DNA of 64,000 bases from Wyeomyia smithii (taxonomy: Eukaryota; Arthropoda; Insecta; Diptera; Culicidae). The notes beneath the pieces are model-generated. The model did not search any database and was not told the origin of the DNA. It saw only the letters and a list, made by a program, of their open reading frames with translations. The position numbers and the translations under genes are program-made. Positions 18,911-30,889 of this stretch are shown piece by piece (within the stretch, counting starts at the first letter, position 1; each line of letters opens with the position of its first letter). The DNA is taken from assembly GCF_029784165.1 (NCBI RefSeq), contig NC_073696.1:2108001-2172000 (forward strand), given 5' to 3'.

Positions 18911-21900
18911 TTTTTTTCGAGAATTTTTGTTTTCTTTTTCAATGTTCAACCTGTTCACAGTTTCTGTTCAATCATCAATCAACGGGGATAATTATGTGAC
19001 TATAAATTAGAGGGATTGAATGAATTGGGACTTGTTGAAGAAAAAAAAAATGAAGTGGCAAAAGTTGCATATAAAATGTACTTAGTATGCGGATGTGGTA
19101 ATTTGTACGTGAAGCACGATTTGGTCTTGATAGTAAAAACGAACGCGAACGTTAAACGTGAGTCCTTAAAGAAAATATCATCGGGTCTACCCATAGACGT
19201 GTCTCTGCAACTGACGCTGCGATTGATCGTTTCAAACGCCACACGAAAACAACCGAGAAAATTTAAATAATATCCTCTTTTAGAGAGTAAAGAAAAAAAA
19301 ACAAATTCTGTCCTGCAGGTGTCATCAAGAGTCAGAAAAATCTCACAGCATGCACTCACGCTGTTCTATAGCAGCGCTCCAAACAAAGAGTCGTTTTGTC
19401 GCATTAAAATGCAAATTTCCGGTGTCTTTTATGTGGTCGGTAACCGTTTTCGCTGTGTGGCAGTTGCAAATACGGATAAAATATTTACACACTTCTGGCA
19501 CAGTTGCGGTCATTTCTACCGTACGGCACTGCACGGGTCTGCATAATTTGCAGTGGATTAACGAGCTGCACAGGCTGAACTAAAATCTGCTGAAGAAGAT
19601 TCAATCTAGCTTGAAAGGTATCGCCGTCAGTTTTTTTTCTTTTGAGAAAATGCCAATTCGATAAACAAAAATGCAATTTGGCTTTGCAATATTGAGTCAC
19701 ACATCTGCTACAAGCGCGAAATGAACGAAAACTTAATTTCCTCACTCGCTAGTTATATTGAATCTGCTCAAATGCAGCGGAAACACAATCCCAGTGGCCT
19801 CGTCTCAAAGCAAGTATCGTCGAAGTTCAGAGCAGCGAGGATAAAACTGTCGAGACAAGTGGCGAAGAATAGAATGCTTTTCGCACTCGGAGGCATTATT
19901 CGTTCGAACGGGCAGAACGGGAACTATCCTTGCGACATTCCCAGTGGGAGGTAAATTAAGTTGGGAAAAATATTTTCTCCAACCAACACCGGAAGAAAGG
20001 TGAAATGCTAAAGCTCATACCATTTGCCTGCGAAAGCAGCTCGAAGTCGGTGTCGGTTGAGAAACGTGTCAAGTATTTCGTCGAACGCCTCTAGAGCCTT
20101 CTTTACGATTCCTGTATATACGTGTGAATGAGTTCGTTTGTTGAACGGCAGGCGGTGCCAAAAAAGGGGGCGATCCGTGTCTGATTGCGTTTTCTTTTCC
20201 TCTAGTACCTGGTTTGACTGTTTGGGCATCGCCTTTTACTCAAAATGTGCGATATACCTCGTCAACACACAAGGCATGGTTTTGCATAACATGTTAGTAT
20301 TGAATGATTGATTCGACATTCAGGTGACACAAGGGAGCAGTTGAAAAATGGTTCAATAAATTGTTCGTGGGCTGTTGGTTCCGGCTGAGTATCTTTGAGT
20401 TTGCCTTTGTGTGAAAAATAAATTTAAAAATTGTTTGTTTTTGGATTTTTCTTTTTTGTGAAGTTGCCAAAAACAGCAAACAGTTAGTAGGTAAGCCAGT
20501 TTACGGTCGCATTGTCTAACATGACTGCCAAATTCTCATCTTAACTTCCGGAGAAGGTGTTGTTTTCCGGAAATTTAAGACTCAGTTTATTAAATTTAAA
20601 TCAACCATATTAACAGCTCCAGGTGCTGTCAGGTCTATTCAACATAGGCTTGGCAAATCAAGATTCGTAGTTTTGAGTTTTTGGATAATTTGCTCGTCTA
20701 AATGATAAGCGTGGACAGATTTTTAATGACTTTGACAAGATGACTAGATGAAAAAGCGATCCTAATTTTTTCAAAATCATGTTAAGACAGGGCCACATTC
20801 AAGAGATTTTTTTAACGGAAATTCAGTGACAATTCACCATCAACATGAATAGAAAAATTAAAACTAAAAATCTTCCAACCATTCAAACATAGCTAAACAA
20901 TCTTTTTTTGGATCACCACGTTGTCGTCAGTCAAGATGTCCGGTTTTCATCTCGGGCAACAATGAAATTCATCAAAAAGAAACAAAAAATACATAAAAAC
21001 GTTGCACGTATGCGGGTGGTACTGTACGATTATCATGAAAAGATTCTCGTTATACCAGTCTTGGAAAGAACAAGGAATTCTCCCGCCGAAAGAGCGGCGA
21101 GAGGTCGTTAAGTCTTTTTGCGTTTTTGGTTTTGTATGAGGACAAGAGAGATCGAAAAAATTATTTACCACGAGGTATAGGTAGAAGTGTATTAAAATTT
21201 TGAGTGTAAAATGCGTCCTTTCCGCCGATAGATGTCGATACTTAAAATAAAGCGATTAGGTCTCGTATTGCTTCTTTTGTTGCATATCTGTTCTGTGCTC
21301 CGTTTTAATGGATAACGTTCCATATTCTGACGGGTGGCTCTAAACAGCATTGTTGCTCTCATTGATTTTTTCTCGTCTAATAGGTATATGAACTGACGAG
21401 ATTTTTGTTACTTTTCATGTCACAACGGTCTTTTCGAGTGTCCTAGCGAAAGATGCCATAAATCTTTGAGAAGATTCGCTTCACTCCCAACAACCTGTGA
21501 CAATACCTGAAAAACTGAAGTAACTGTGTACCGTTGGTTAAGTATTCTATGAAACTAATTCAAGAAAGTTTGATATTGTGATCGCCATGAGGTGGCTTAC
21601 AAACAATGGGTTTGTATGGCACAATCTCACCCCCACGGCCACAATTTTACCGCGGCTCGCGGTACTTTATGCAGTAAATTCGACTTTGCATGGAAAACAA
21701 TTATCTTTTATTTAATGGAAAATTTTACAAACAAACAAAAAGAAAGCCTATGGGCTTTCCTCTCTCACCTCTCTAATGATTACTCACTGGATACAAATCA
21801 CGTTGATACAAATACAGTTAAGAATTTTCATACACGATTCTACGTACCGTGTAAAAAAACGCGTTATTTAAAAAAAAAAACAAGTAAAAAAATCGCGTAA

Positions 21901-22164
21901 AAACGTAGCTGTCTAAAAAAATACCCTACTATAGTCTGTTTCCGTCACAGTTGCTTTCTGTAGCTGTTTCACGCGTGGACGGAAAACCTTGCAAAAGGGG
22001 GGGGGGGGTTACGTGAAATTTCGGTTTTCGAAATTTTTTTTATGCCAAATGACTTAAAATCGCATGAAACGTCGGGAATTGGTGTCATGTGAAAAAAAAT
22101 TTCTGACGTAGAATCTTACGGCAACATATACAGGGACCCAATTCCAAAACCAAAAACATCGGGA
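18911..22164. other. Unassigned intergenic sequence
   Basis: No protein domain could be recognised in any frame. Features seen: a run of eleven G (near 22000), and a segment at 21780-21900 with AATCGCGTAAAA motifs resembling the ends of the MITE at 995. The open frames of 60-120 codons show no conserved content. Confidence 0.4.
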
Positions 22165-22570
22165 GCGTCACGAAAATTGTCCAATTTCAAACGTTTTAAA
22201 CTCAGTCAGTTTCCAACCGATTTCTGTCATTTTTGCCGCAATCGATTGGAAAATCATTAAAGCACCTGTCCAAATGCAGAAAATTGTAATGTGATTGTTC
22301 GAACTAATGTACTATTGACAATTGTTGAACATTGTCGAAACACAAATGTCGACTATTGATTGGTCGCTCGCTGCCTTTCCCTAAAAAGGACGACAGAATG
22401 GAGTACCTAGTTAGCCGGGAATGTTTTTCTTAAGAGACTGTTTCTCCTCAAGCAAATCAGTTCACTAGCAGCAGGCAGCAGCAGCGGGCACCAACACCGA
22501 TGGCAGTAGGCGAAGTGGATCAACAGCGGGCAACAGTGGCGGTGGTAGTGGTTAGCTACAGTTCCTACCT
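22165..22570 (+). promoter_or_regulatory. Diverged promoter copy of the CCAAT/TATA repeat family
   Basis: Alignable in order with 50340-50700: CCAATTTCAAACG, a GCAATCGATTGGAAAATC block, ATTGTAATGTGATT, GACTATTGATTGGTCGCTC (CCAAT box), GACAGAATGGAGTACC, then GAGACTGTTTC and a CAGCAGCAGGCAGCAGCAGC body. The TATA position is degraded to TTTTTCTTAAGAG. It is an old copy, likely inactive. Confidence 0.5.
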
Positions 22571-22689
22571 CTTTCAGTTCAGCTCCCCTTCGATCTGAGT
22601 TGGACCCCACAATCGGTAATCCAATTGAGATATCGTTGGGTGAATACAACCCGAAACAGAAAGAGACTGGAGAAGCCACCATCATCCAG

Positions 22690-23540
22690 CGTATATGTAT
22701 CTATAGGATGTGTGCCAATAACGTGTGTGAATATCTATACACGTGTGTCGCTAGCTATTTAAGGTGTGTGGCTTGCTTTATAGCGTGTGTGGCTTGTTAT
22801 GTAGCGTGCGTGGCTAGCTATATAGCGTGTGTATATCTATAGCGTGTCTGTGCATGTTTATGGCGTGTGTCGTTTGCTATATAGCGTGTGTGGCTAGCGT
22901 GCGTGGCTTGTTATATAGTTTGCTAGCGTGCGTGGCTTGCTATATGGCGTGTGTGTTTTGCTATACAGCTTGCGTGGCTTGCTATACAGCTTGCGTGGCT
23001 TGCTTTACAGCGTGTGAGGCTAGCGTGCGTGGCTTGCTATATAGCGTGTGTCGCTTGATATATAGCGTGCGTGACTTGCTATATAGCGTGCGTGGCTAGC
23101 TATAAAGCGTGTGCATGTCTGTAGCGTGTCTGTGCATGTTTATAGCGTGTGTGGCTTGCTTTAAGCGTGCGTGGCTTGCAATATAGCGTGGTTGGCTTGT
23201 TATATAGTTTGCTAGCGTGCGTGGCTTGCTATATAGCGTGTGTGGCTTGATATATAGCGTGCGTGGCTTGGTATTTTTTTGTAAGATTTCGACCACTGAG
23301 ACCATTGTTTTGATCTTTTGTGGTAGTGGCTTGGTATACAGCGTGTGTGGTTTGCTATACAGCATGCGTGGCTTGCTATAAAGCGTGTGTCGCTTGATAT
23401 ATAGCGTGCGTGGCTTGCTATATAGCGTGCGTGGCTATTTACATAGCCTGTGCATGTCTATAGCGTGTTATATGCGTGTTATATAGCGAGCGTGGCTTGC
23501 TATATAGTCGGTGTGGCTAGTAGTATAGCTACTAGCCTTT
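22690..23540. repeat. 21-bp minisatellite
   Basis: About 35-40 imperfect units of GTGTGTGGCTTGCTATATAGC, with shorter variants (GTGCGTGGCTAGC). A ~55-bp unrelated insert sits at 23273-23330. Because the period is a multiple of three, long Cys-Ala-rich frames arise by chance on both strands. Confidence 0.85.
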
Positions 23541-24560
23541 AGTAGTATAGGCTAGTAGTATAGCGATTATGGATGGAGGAATGCACTATTTGCCCTCGTC
23601 TATAGCCTCTTCGTAGCCACTGCCTAAATTAAGATATCTCAGTGCAACTTGATACAAGACAGCCTCAAAACAATTCAATTTCATTCTTGTTTTGGATACG
23701 GCAGCAAATGAAACCGCATAGCTGCACATAGCTTCTGCTGTTGTTCATTGTCGTTACCAGTGCCGGTTACAGAGGTAACCGTCATCTGTAGCAGAGAGAC
23801 ATTAAATTAGTTAACCCCAACTGAGTGTATTCCCAAACCTATTCTAAGAAATACAATGATATAAGACAGGCTGTCGTATTCTACGTTAACTCTGCAGTCG
23901 TGTCTTATAAACAACCTCTTCAACTTTTTACAAAAATTTACTTTCTGGGACTTCGTCGTTTTATCTTTTGAAATTGATCACCAGTCTCTCTAAATAGCTT
24001 GTATAATGATATACACTATAACTAGCATCGAATACATTATATTTCATTAGGGTGGTTCATTTATTCGACATAGGGTGGTTCATAATATTGTGTAAAAATT
24101 AGTTTAAAAAGCCGATTTTGATTCGAGCTCGGAACGAGTAGATGGCGTATTATTGCAGTTGATCTTCGAGCAAAACTGGCATTACGTAATGGTTTGATCG
24201 AGCATTTTTTAGCTCGAAAGTGATAAAAATGGTCGATAGGTTGAAGACGTTCGTTTGTACCTAAGTTTGTTGACTAAAACATAAATAATTTCACTAAACA
24301 TCTGTGGAGCGGAAAAACATTAGTTTTGTAGGATCCACTAGCGAGTAGATTTAAAGTAGTGGCTAACTTTAACGGAGCCGGAATTGTACTAGTGCAGTTT
24401 GGAAGGAAATATTGTACTTAAAATAGGTTTGAGTGCTCCCCGCCTTATCTTGAAATGTTGAAGAAACCATGAAAAAAAAAATTTTTTTGCAACAGAAAAC
24501 TACTAACTTTGTTTTATTTTAATGTAAGCCTAATACTCATATCTTACTGTTTACGTCTTT
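23541..24560. other. Unassigned sequence
   Basis: A direct repeat TAGGGTGGTTCAT occurs at 24049 and 24071. Nothing else was recognised. Confidence 0.4.
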
Positions 24561-24703
24561 GTATATTCCAAAGGCTTGTTCGCGACAAAATTTGGACACA
24601 TGCATTTTGAAATAAAACAATCGTACAATTAGTTTAATTCAGGATATATTTTTTATTCGTTTATATGTACGTCGATATTCATTAAAAGTAATATATCCAT
24701 TAC

Positions 24704-25019
24704 CTAATTGGGCTGCATAATGAATTGGCGAACTTTTGAGTTTATCCCTGCCACGAGGGTCTGTGCAGACCTCTCTGCAACCTTTTTAGCTACTTTTGGC
24801 CACGATTTTCGAAATTTCTCTATAGTTATTGCTCTTCACGAGCGCCCAGTATCGTTCGATAGGACGTAATTCCGGGCAGTTCGGTGGATTCGCCTCTTTC
24901 GGTACAACATGTACTCCATTCGCTTCGTACCATTCTAAAACATCCTTGGCGTAGTGACAGGATGCCAAACCAGGCCAAAATAGTGAGGGGACATCATGCT
25001 TTCGTAGGAAAGGTAACAA
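24704..25019 (-). pseudogene. C-terminal part of a DD37E Tc1/mariner-type transposase
   Basis: The minus frame reads LPFLRKHDVPSLFWPGLASC, then HYAKDVLEWYEANGVHVVPK and NPPNCPELRPIERYWALVK. This is the second half of an IS630/Tc1/mariner DDE catalytic domain. Counting from the position of the second catalytic Asp (here Gly, FWPG instead of FWPD) to the Glu of RPIE gives 37 intervening residues, the spacing of the ITmD37E family described from mosquitoes. A frameshift follows near 24790; the C-terminal coding continues in another frame to a stop at 24704-24706. The N-terminal DNA-binding half and first Asp are missing. Catalytic residue loss plus frameshift make it inactive. Confidence 0.8.
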
Positions 25020-25111
25020 TCACGTTTCTGAGATATATTAAAAATATTACAAAAACACGAAATTCACCTAGTGGCGTGATGTAGTGGCAAAAAATTGTCG
25101 GCAAAATTTCA

Positions 25112-25181
25112 GGCAATCGCCACTGCCACTGTTAAGCCATTCATCAAGGTCTTTAATTACTTGATGAATGGCTTGATTGCC
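25112..25181. repeat. Strong hairpin with 15-bp perfect inner stem
   Basis: AAGCCATTCATCAAG (25134-25148) and CTTGATGAATGGCTT (25160-25174) are exactly complementary around an 11-base loop. An outer pair GGCAATC (25112-25118) and GATTGCC (25175-25181) extends the stem with a one-sided bulge. It lies just upstream of the transposase remnant and may be a foldback scar. Confidence 0.6.
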
Positions 25182-25354
25182 GATCAAAGTTTCAATTGTG
25201 ACGAATCTGGCTTGTTTGTTTGAAAATAACTTCCTGTGGAACATTAACCTATTCGAGGGACAAAAATGTTTCTGGGATTAACAGTAACCAAAATCTAGTA
25301 ACTTCATGCAATCCTTTAACGTAAATGGAGCTCATAAATGCCGTTATTGCCTAT

Positions 25355-25548
25355 CCCTTTCGGACCGAGCTCACACAATTGTGTAGGTAAAAAATGATGG
25401 ATAACAAAACCTAAATCGAAGCATTTCCTGTATAAAACCTCTTACTTGCTCCGGTAAAACAATGAATATGACATTCAAAAAGCGAGAGAGAAGGTTTTAT
25501 TTAAGTCACCTTCTACCTACGCAATTATATGGGCCCGGTCGGAAAGGG
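25355..25548. mobile_element. MITE with ~45-bp inverted repeats and CTAT flanks
   Basis: Left CCCTTTCGGACCGAGCTCAC and right (reverse complement) CCCTTTCCGACCGGGCCCAT continue as matching arms through AATTGTGTAGGTA/AATTGCGTAGGTA. The same 4-bp word CTAT flanks both sides (25351-25354, 25549-25552). CCC-type ends with a 4-bp duplication recall piggyBac-like MITEs, though the site is not TTAA. No coding sequence. Confidence 0.65.
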
Positions 25549-26219
25549 CTATTGGAAGATTGTAAAAGCCTAGAAATAAAAATATTAAGATTCCGTTGAA
25601 TAACCAGGGCACGTACTATTTAATACCATTTAGTCCCCTTGGAATGTGGATAGTCTCTATGATAAATAAATCAATGGAAGTAGAAACAGGCACTAATATT
25701 CTTGAAAATACTTGGCTACTAAAATCCAGTGACAAACCTCCACAATTAAAAGCATGGACGATCGCATTGCACACTGAAGAAAAATGAACCCAAGCTTCCA
25801 ATAGTTAGAAGCCGCTGGATTGGCAACCGGAAATAAAGCATTTCCTATATTAAATTCGATTGATGATTGTGGTCCATTTTGCTCCTTTTCACCCTATATT
25901 TGCGTATTTTTGGAAATGTAGACCCTTTCCCGTGCCCTGCACAAAATGAAACCATCACCAATCGATTGACTGACCAATTTCGCATAGGCAATGCTATATT
26001 CCAGGTTGCCAGCCCAGCGTCTTCTAATTAGTGAGAATTTCGGTTCATTTTTTCCCAGTGTGCATTGTATGGGCTGATTTAGATTTAGTTTACATTACCG
26101 GCCATAAGTTTGGAATCGCTTCACTGAGTATTGCATAACCCAGTTTGAATACTGTAGCATCCCCCTAAAAGTTTAACATTACCTGAAATAGGTAAATATT
26201 TTGTATTTTTGATGACTTG
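25549..26219. other. Unassigned sequence
   Basis: Small frames at 25596 and 25616 overlap on opposite strands without recognisable content. No element found. Confidence 0.4.
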
Positions 26220-26500
26220 GAATGTTAAGTTCTTCAGTAAATTTGTTCAGAAGGTCAAGCGCTTCTGATTATGGAGAGTTCAGTGCGGAATTCTGTCGCT
26301 ACGTGGTGTTAGTGAGAACGCTATTCTTCACGTTTTGACCTTAACTTATCCCGTGATTTGTTCTCTCTAGAAAGCTGCGGTCTTCAGCAAAGTTGTTCAG
26401 AAGGTTAAAGGCTTATGATGGTGTGAAGTTGAGTACGGAATTTTCTAAGTAGAGGGTATTAGGTTGCACGAAATTCTTCTTATTTTAACACTGGTTCGCC
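26220..26500. repeat. Diverged tandem duplication, ~160-bp spacing
   Basis: The string GTTCAGAAGGTCAAGCGCTT near 26245 reappears as GTTCAGAAGGTTAAAGGCTT near 26395, followed in both by TGATNATGG, a GAGTTCAGTGCGGAATT/GAGTACGGAATT block and GGTGTTAG/GGTATTAG. Other pieces of the dispersed ACTTTGCTGAAGAC repeat are mixed in. Confidence 0.55.
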
Positions 26501-28960
26501 TTTAGTACGGTTAAATCCTTCTATAAATCAATGGTATTATCAATGGTTATTTCTTCTGAACAAGTTTTCTGAAGACTGCAGTTTTTAAAAAAGTTGGATT
26601 CAAGAGCTAGCTTTTGAATTCAAAATACTCATAACTGCAATTACACTAGCGCCTCGTACCGATTAAATCCCATACAAAAAAAAAATGAAACGAAATTCTC
26701 AAATGGCTAACAGTTTCACAAGACGAGTAATGTTAAAAAATCACAAAACTGCACACAAGTGCCACGTTGCGGTGAACTTTTAAAACAAATTGTGTACCAA
26801 ATAAAACTTCTTGAACCTCCGTTACAGCTGAGAGCGACAAATTTCAGAGAACCGATTTCAACCTTATAGCGGGTAGTGAAAAGGTTTCAATCGATTATAT
26901 AGACAAATACGCGGAATGATGTTTGAAGGTGTTAAATTTACCCCAGACGCAATTTATAAATTCAAAACGGTAACTTGGTTTCTGGAAAATTATTTAAAAA
27001 TATCGAAAAACACCCAATATAAGTATACCCTCCCTTTGAAAGACTTTGTGAAATATTCGAAATGTTACGTGTTAGGCGGGTTGAGCTAAATGAGCAGTGG
27101 ATGTAAGGAATGGTTTTTAACTATCCGGAGCAACGAATAAATATTTTTCATAATACCAAATGAAATTTCATTCCCGATGTTAGAATAACATTACGTTAGG
27201 CATACAGATACGAGACATTTAATGCAAGGCAGAATAGACTTGTAGCCGGATGAAATCGGAATAGATTAGTCATTTTCTACAAGAAACCACCGCTTTCAGT
27301 GGTAAACCAGCGGTCATTTCGGACAACGGAAACCTTAACTTCCGATCATTTCAGCTTCTTGCCCTAGATTATACGTAATTGACACATGATTTCAGTGAAT
27401 TTGGCATGCACAACACCAGTTAGGTCTAACATTTATTGAGAATTTAGCAAAAATATAATGATTCAATAATGAAGTACTTATTGAATTGAGATATAATTGA
27501 AAGAAAGTACATAAGAGCATATGGTGGGTTAAAAATTAGTTAGGTATTCAAAAAAAAATCAATACAATTGCCATGTAACTTTGAAACGTTTTCTTGATTA
27601 GAACGAAGGATAATGGTTCTATTCAAAAAACCATTCACAAAGTTCCCCACGCAAAAATTTTTCATAATCATTACCAAAAATCTCATCAGAGAGCAAATTA
27701 CGAAAGCAATTGTTATGCGTTCCATTATGGTTCTGATAGGGCCATTGAACGAAAAGATAATTGGCTCACCTCAGAAGAAACCGCACAAATTTTATTGGTC
27801 ATTTCGCTTCCATAAGCAGAGCGCGGAACCATTATTTTTTCTAGCCACCTATTAAAGATTTTGCTGCAGTGGAACAAATTTTATAGCTATGGCTTCCGTT
27901 TTTTTTTTGCCACCGAATAAACTTCAATGATGGCTCTATGAAATGTTTGACAATTTCCCCATGGACTCTGAAAACTCTTCCCTTGATAACAAAAACAGCA
28001 TATTCTCGTGAAATGAAAGATACATTTGCGGAATTCCTGCAAAGGTTCAGCAACGTACAAGTATTCGCTTGGAAATTTCCACTGGCACTCTAGCGAACAT
28101 TCCGCATCATTAATCAAGTGAACCCTGTGAAATGAAGCAGCAAGCAAGGAAACATCCTTTGTCCATTTCCCAGGAAACATTTGTTACCTTCTTCCGTTGT
28201 TTACAACTTCATCGGTTCGTGAATGGAATGGCATCCGCTCGATTCGTTTGATAACAATTTCGAATGAAGTTCTACGGGAAGCAATAAAAGTTACAGACGC
28301 TCTCAATTTCTGAGGCCGAATCTGAAAACTGTTGAGTTAACGATGCAAACTTGATAAACCGGTCAATCAATGAAACTTTAAGTGAAAACGAGGAAACTGA
28401 TTGATATCTTAGATTACGTTTTTATGGAGATACCTTTCTGTGTGAACAAAAGGTGCAGGAGAAAGCAATCCGATTTTTATTGTTATTCAAGTTACGTAGA
28501 TCGTAAAAAGCACACCTCACACTAGCTCCATGAATCAGAAAGCGCCCCAAATGCAGCCTAGCGTCATGCCAACCGCAGAGTGGAGGTTGTACCAGTACAA
28601 TGTATGATGAGCGAAAAACTGAACACAAAAAAAACACACACACACACGCCCACAGGCAGAGAAAACAGTGCCTTGGTTTGATTGCAGCCTCGTTTCCGCA
28701 TCCGTTCCACATAAAACTAAAAACGACAATGCTTCTTGCATTATGATTTCAGCAACTCGTACCGAGAGAAGGATGCTGACAGCATCGACGAACGCAACTT
28801 GGTTGGCCAAAGACACAAAGCAGCTGACGGAAGGCGATCTGTACTGTAGCATGCATGTGCAGTAAAAACCATCACACCTCCGGTAGTGAAATGAAATCAC
28901 TTTTCGATCACTCTCTAATTCGACAGCCCACCGTTGGTGGCTAGTTTACACCGTATCAAG
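26501..28960. other. Unassigned intergenic sequence
   Basis: No gene recognised on either strand. A short CA run is at 28627-28646. Frames near 27600, 27890 and 28535 show no domain and overlap one another on both strands, as chance frames do. Confidence 0.4.
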
Positions 28961-30889
28961 GAGGATTCACTGTAACATCAGCAGCAGCAGCAGCGGCAGC
29001 CGATCTCGGTCGAATGCAACCGGAAACAGTTCCGCTCTGATGCTAATGGCCATGGTACACGTTCTACACGAAGGAAGACGAACAGTAGTTTGTCGATTAC
29101 TACTATTTCCATCGACTGACGACGACGACGGCGACGAAAACAACTACAGGTTCATATCCATCAAGATCAGTTCTATCGGCAACATCGTTGGAGGATGGGG
29201 TTTATGGAAATGGTGCAGCTGCTGTCCGTGTATGCAAAAAAGCAGCGATAGGTGTGCTGCTAGCTTCGGAGAGATTTCACGTATACTTCATCCATTTTTG
29301 CACACTTGATAGCTTAGAGAAAAAAACAAGCCACCTTGATTTTTGTTTTGAAAATAGTTTAGCAATAAAATTAGAAAAACTAAAAATTGTTTAAAATAAC
29401 CATAAAAACAGATTCGTCAAAATTTGTTTTTAAGCTACGCTTACGCAAAATTAAGAACTATTTAAAAATAAATTCGAAAAGCACTACAAATACTATCTTA
29501 AAACTCGATTTGAACATTTTAGAAATCGATTCTGATTATTTTTTACAAAAATATAAATCCTAAGACATTAGAGAATTGAATCCCTTCAGCAAAAAAAAAC
29601 ATCCTGAAAGCTTGTCATTGTTTGTCCCCGACCGTCGGCGGGACAACAAATTGAATTTCAACGTTTATTCGGTTCGTGTAAAGTCCCCAATAGGGACTCA
29701 TCGTGCGGACAATTGCTATTCTCACTTTCCTTTTTCTTCTCTAATTTGCGACTTTCCATTCGAAACGATTAGTTTTCCTTTTGAGCCCAGCTAGGATCGA
29801 CACGTTCTCGGTATACCAAAGCCAAGGGCTGATTTTGGGCGAATCGATTCCGAACGGACTTTGAAGCTGGGTGGGAAGATGGAGTTTTGGATATTTGGTT
29901 AATTAGTACGTAACCTGGTAGTGAACGCGAGGCAGCAAGATGATAATGACGATGATGATACTGAAGCTCAGTTGGGTGGGTTTTTCTGAACAGTTTTTTT
30001 TTTTTGCTGGAGGCTGGTTTTTTACTGCTTGCCTGAATCTGAGGCGGATAAAAGTTTTCTCTTCCGTTGGCGTAGTTTTATTGGTTACGCACCGATAGCG
30101 ATGGACTGAGCGTGGTTCTTTACGACACAGCCATCAAGTTCGGATCGACGCTTTATCGTTGGGTTTATCGCGAGTGACGGTTTTCCTTGCCGGCGGTTTT
30201 TCTTTAAAATTCACGTTATTTAAAAGTCAAACGATGAGAAACTTTCGTGCACCTTCACCAGAGCAAAACTGAGCTGCTTCACTTTATAACACTTCAACCA
30301 TAAGATATTCTTTATTGATACTTCGAAGAAACTTGGTAAACTTCAATATGCAACCCCGTTTGGCTCAACCCCTTGGAGAACAACATAACATAAACTCTGT
30401 TCCTCTTTCTCAGCATCATAAACTTCCCAACAGGTCATGTTTTGCTCAAGTTGTGTGGCCATGTTATTTTGGCATACCGGGAGAAACTATAATGGACAGT
30501 GCACAAGTAACTTTCATCGCTGCAAGTCTGTTCGTTCTAGGGAATGGGGAAGGATGGCTTGCAGCAGAGTTTAAAATGATAGCACAAATGAAACAAGAAA
30601 AGCTAGGGTCACTTTCTGAAGGTAAACTTCAGGAAAAGTTATACCGTTTGAAGGGTGGCGAAGTGCATAACGTTAGGAGATAGTTCTTACACACCCACAC
30701 ACAAACAAGTGCTACCGCGTATTCAGCTGCGATGGAAATAGTTTTGATTCGAAGAAACTTCCCGGTTGGTGTGCACAGGAAATAAGTTACTTGTTTTCAA
30801 GTTCGACTGCTAGCGAAAATGGCAAATAAATTAGGTCTTCTCGTTATCTTTTATATCTTACATATTGAATGAATCTTTATTGCCTCTGC
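28961..30889. other. Unassigned sequence with CAG microsatellite
   Basis: A CAGCAGCAGCAGCGGCAGCC run lies at 28980-29000. The frame at 30315-30683 (122 codons) has no recognisable domain. The 30790-30889 end shares about 100 bp of similarity with 38860-38962, the sequence downstream of the paralogous P450 gene, so the P450 duplication unit extends past the stop codon. Confidence 0.45.

Noticed and set aside
22600..23365. Cys/Ala/Tyr repeat proteins on both strands
   Set aside because: They are translations of a 21-bp minisatellite; the period being a multiple of three keeps the frames open by chance.
22690..23540. CRISPR-like array
   Set aside because: There are no unique spacers between repeats, and the genome is eukaryotic.
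30315..30683. 122-codon frame as a possible gene
   Set aside because: No recognisable domain, no splice or promoter support, not present at the paralogous locus.
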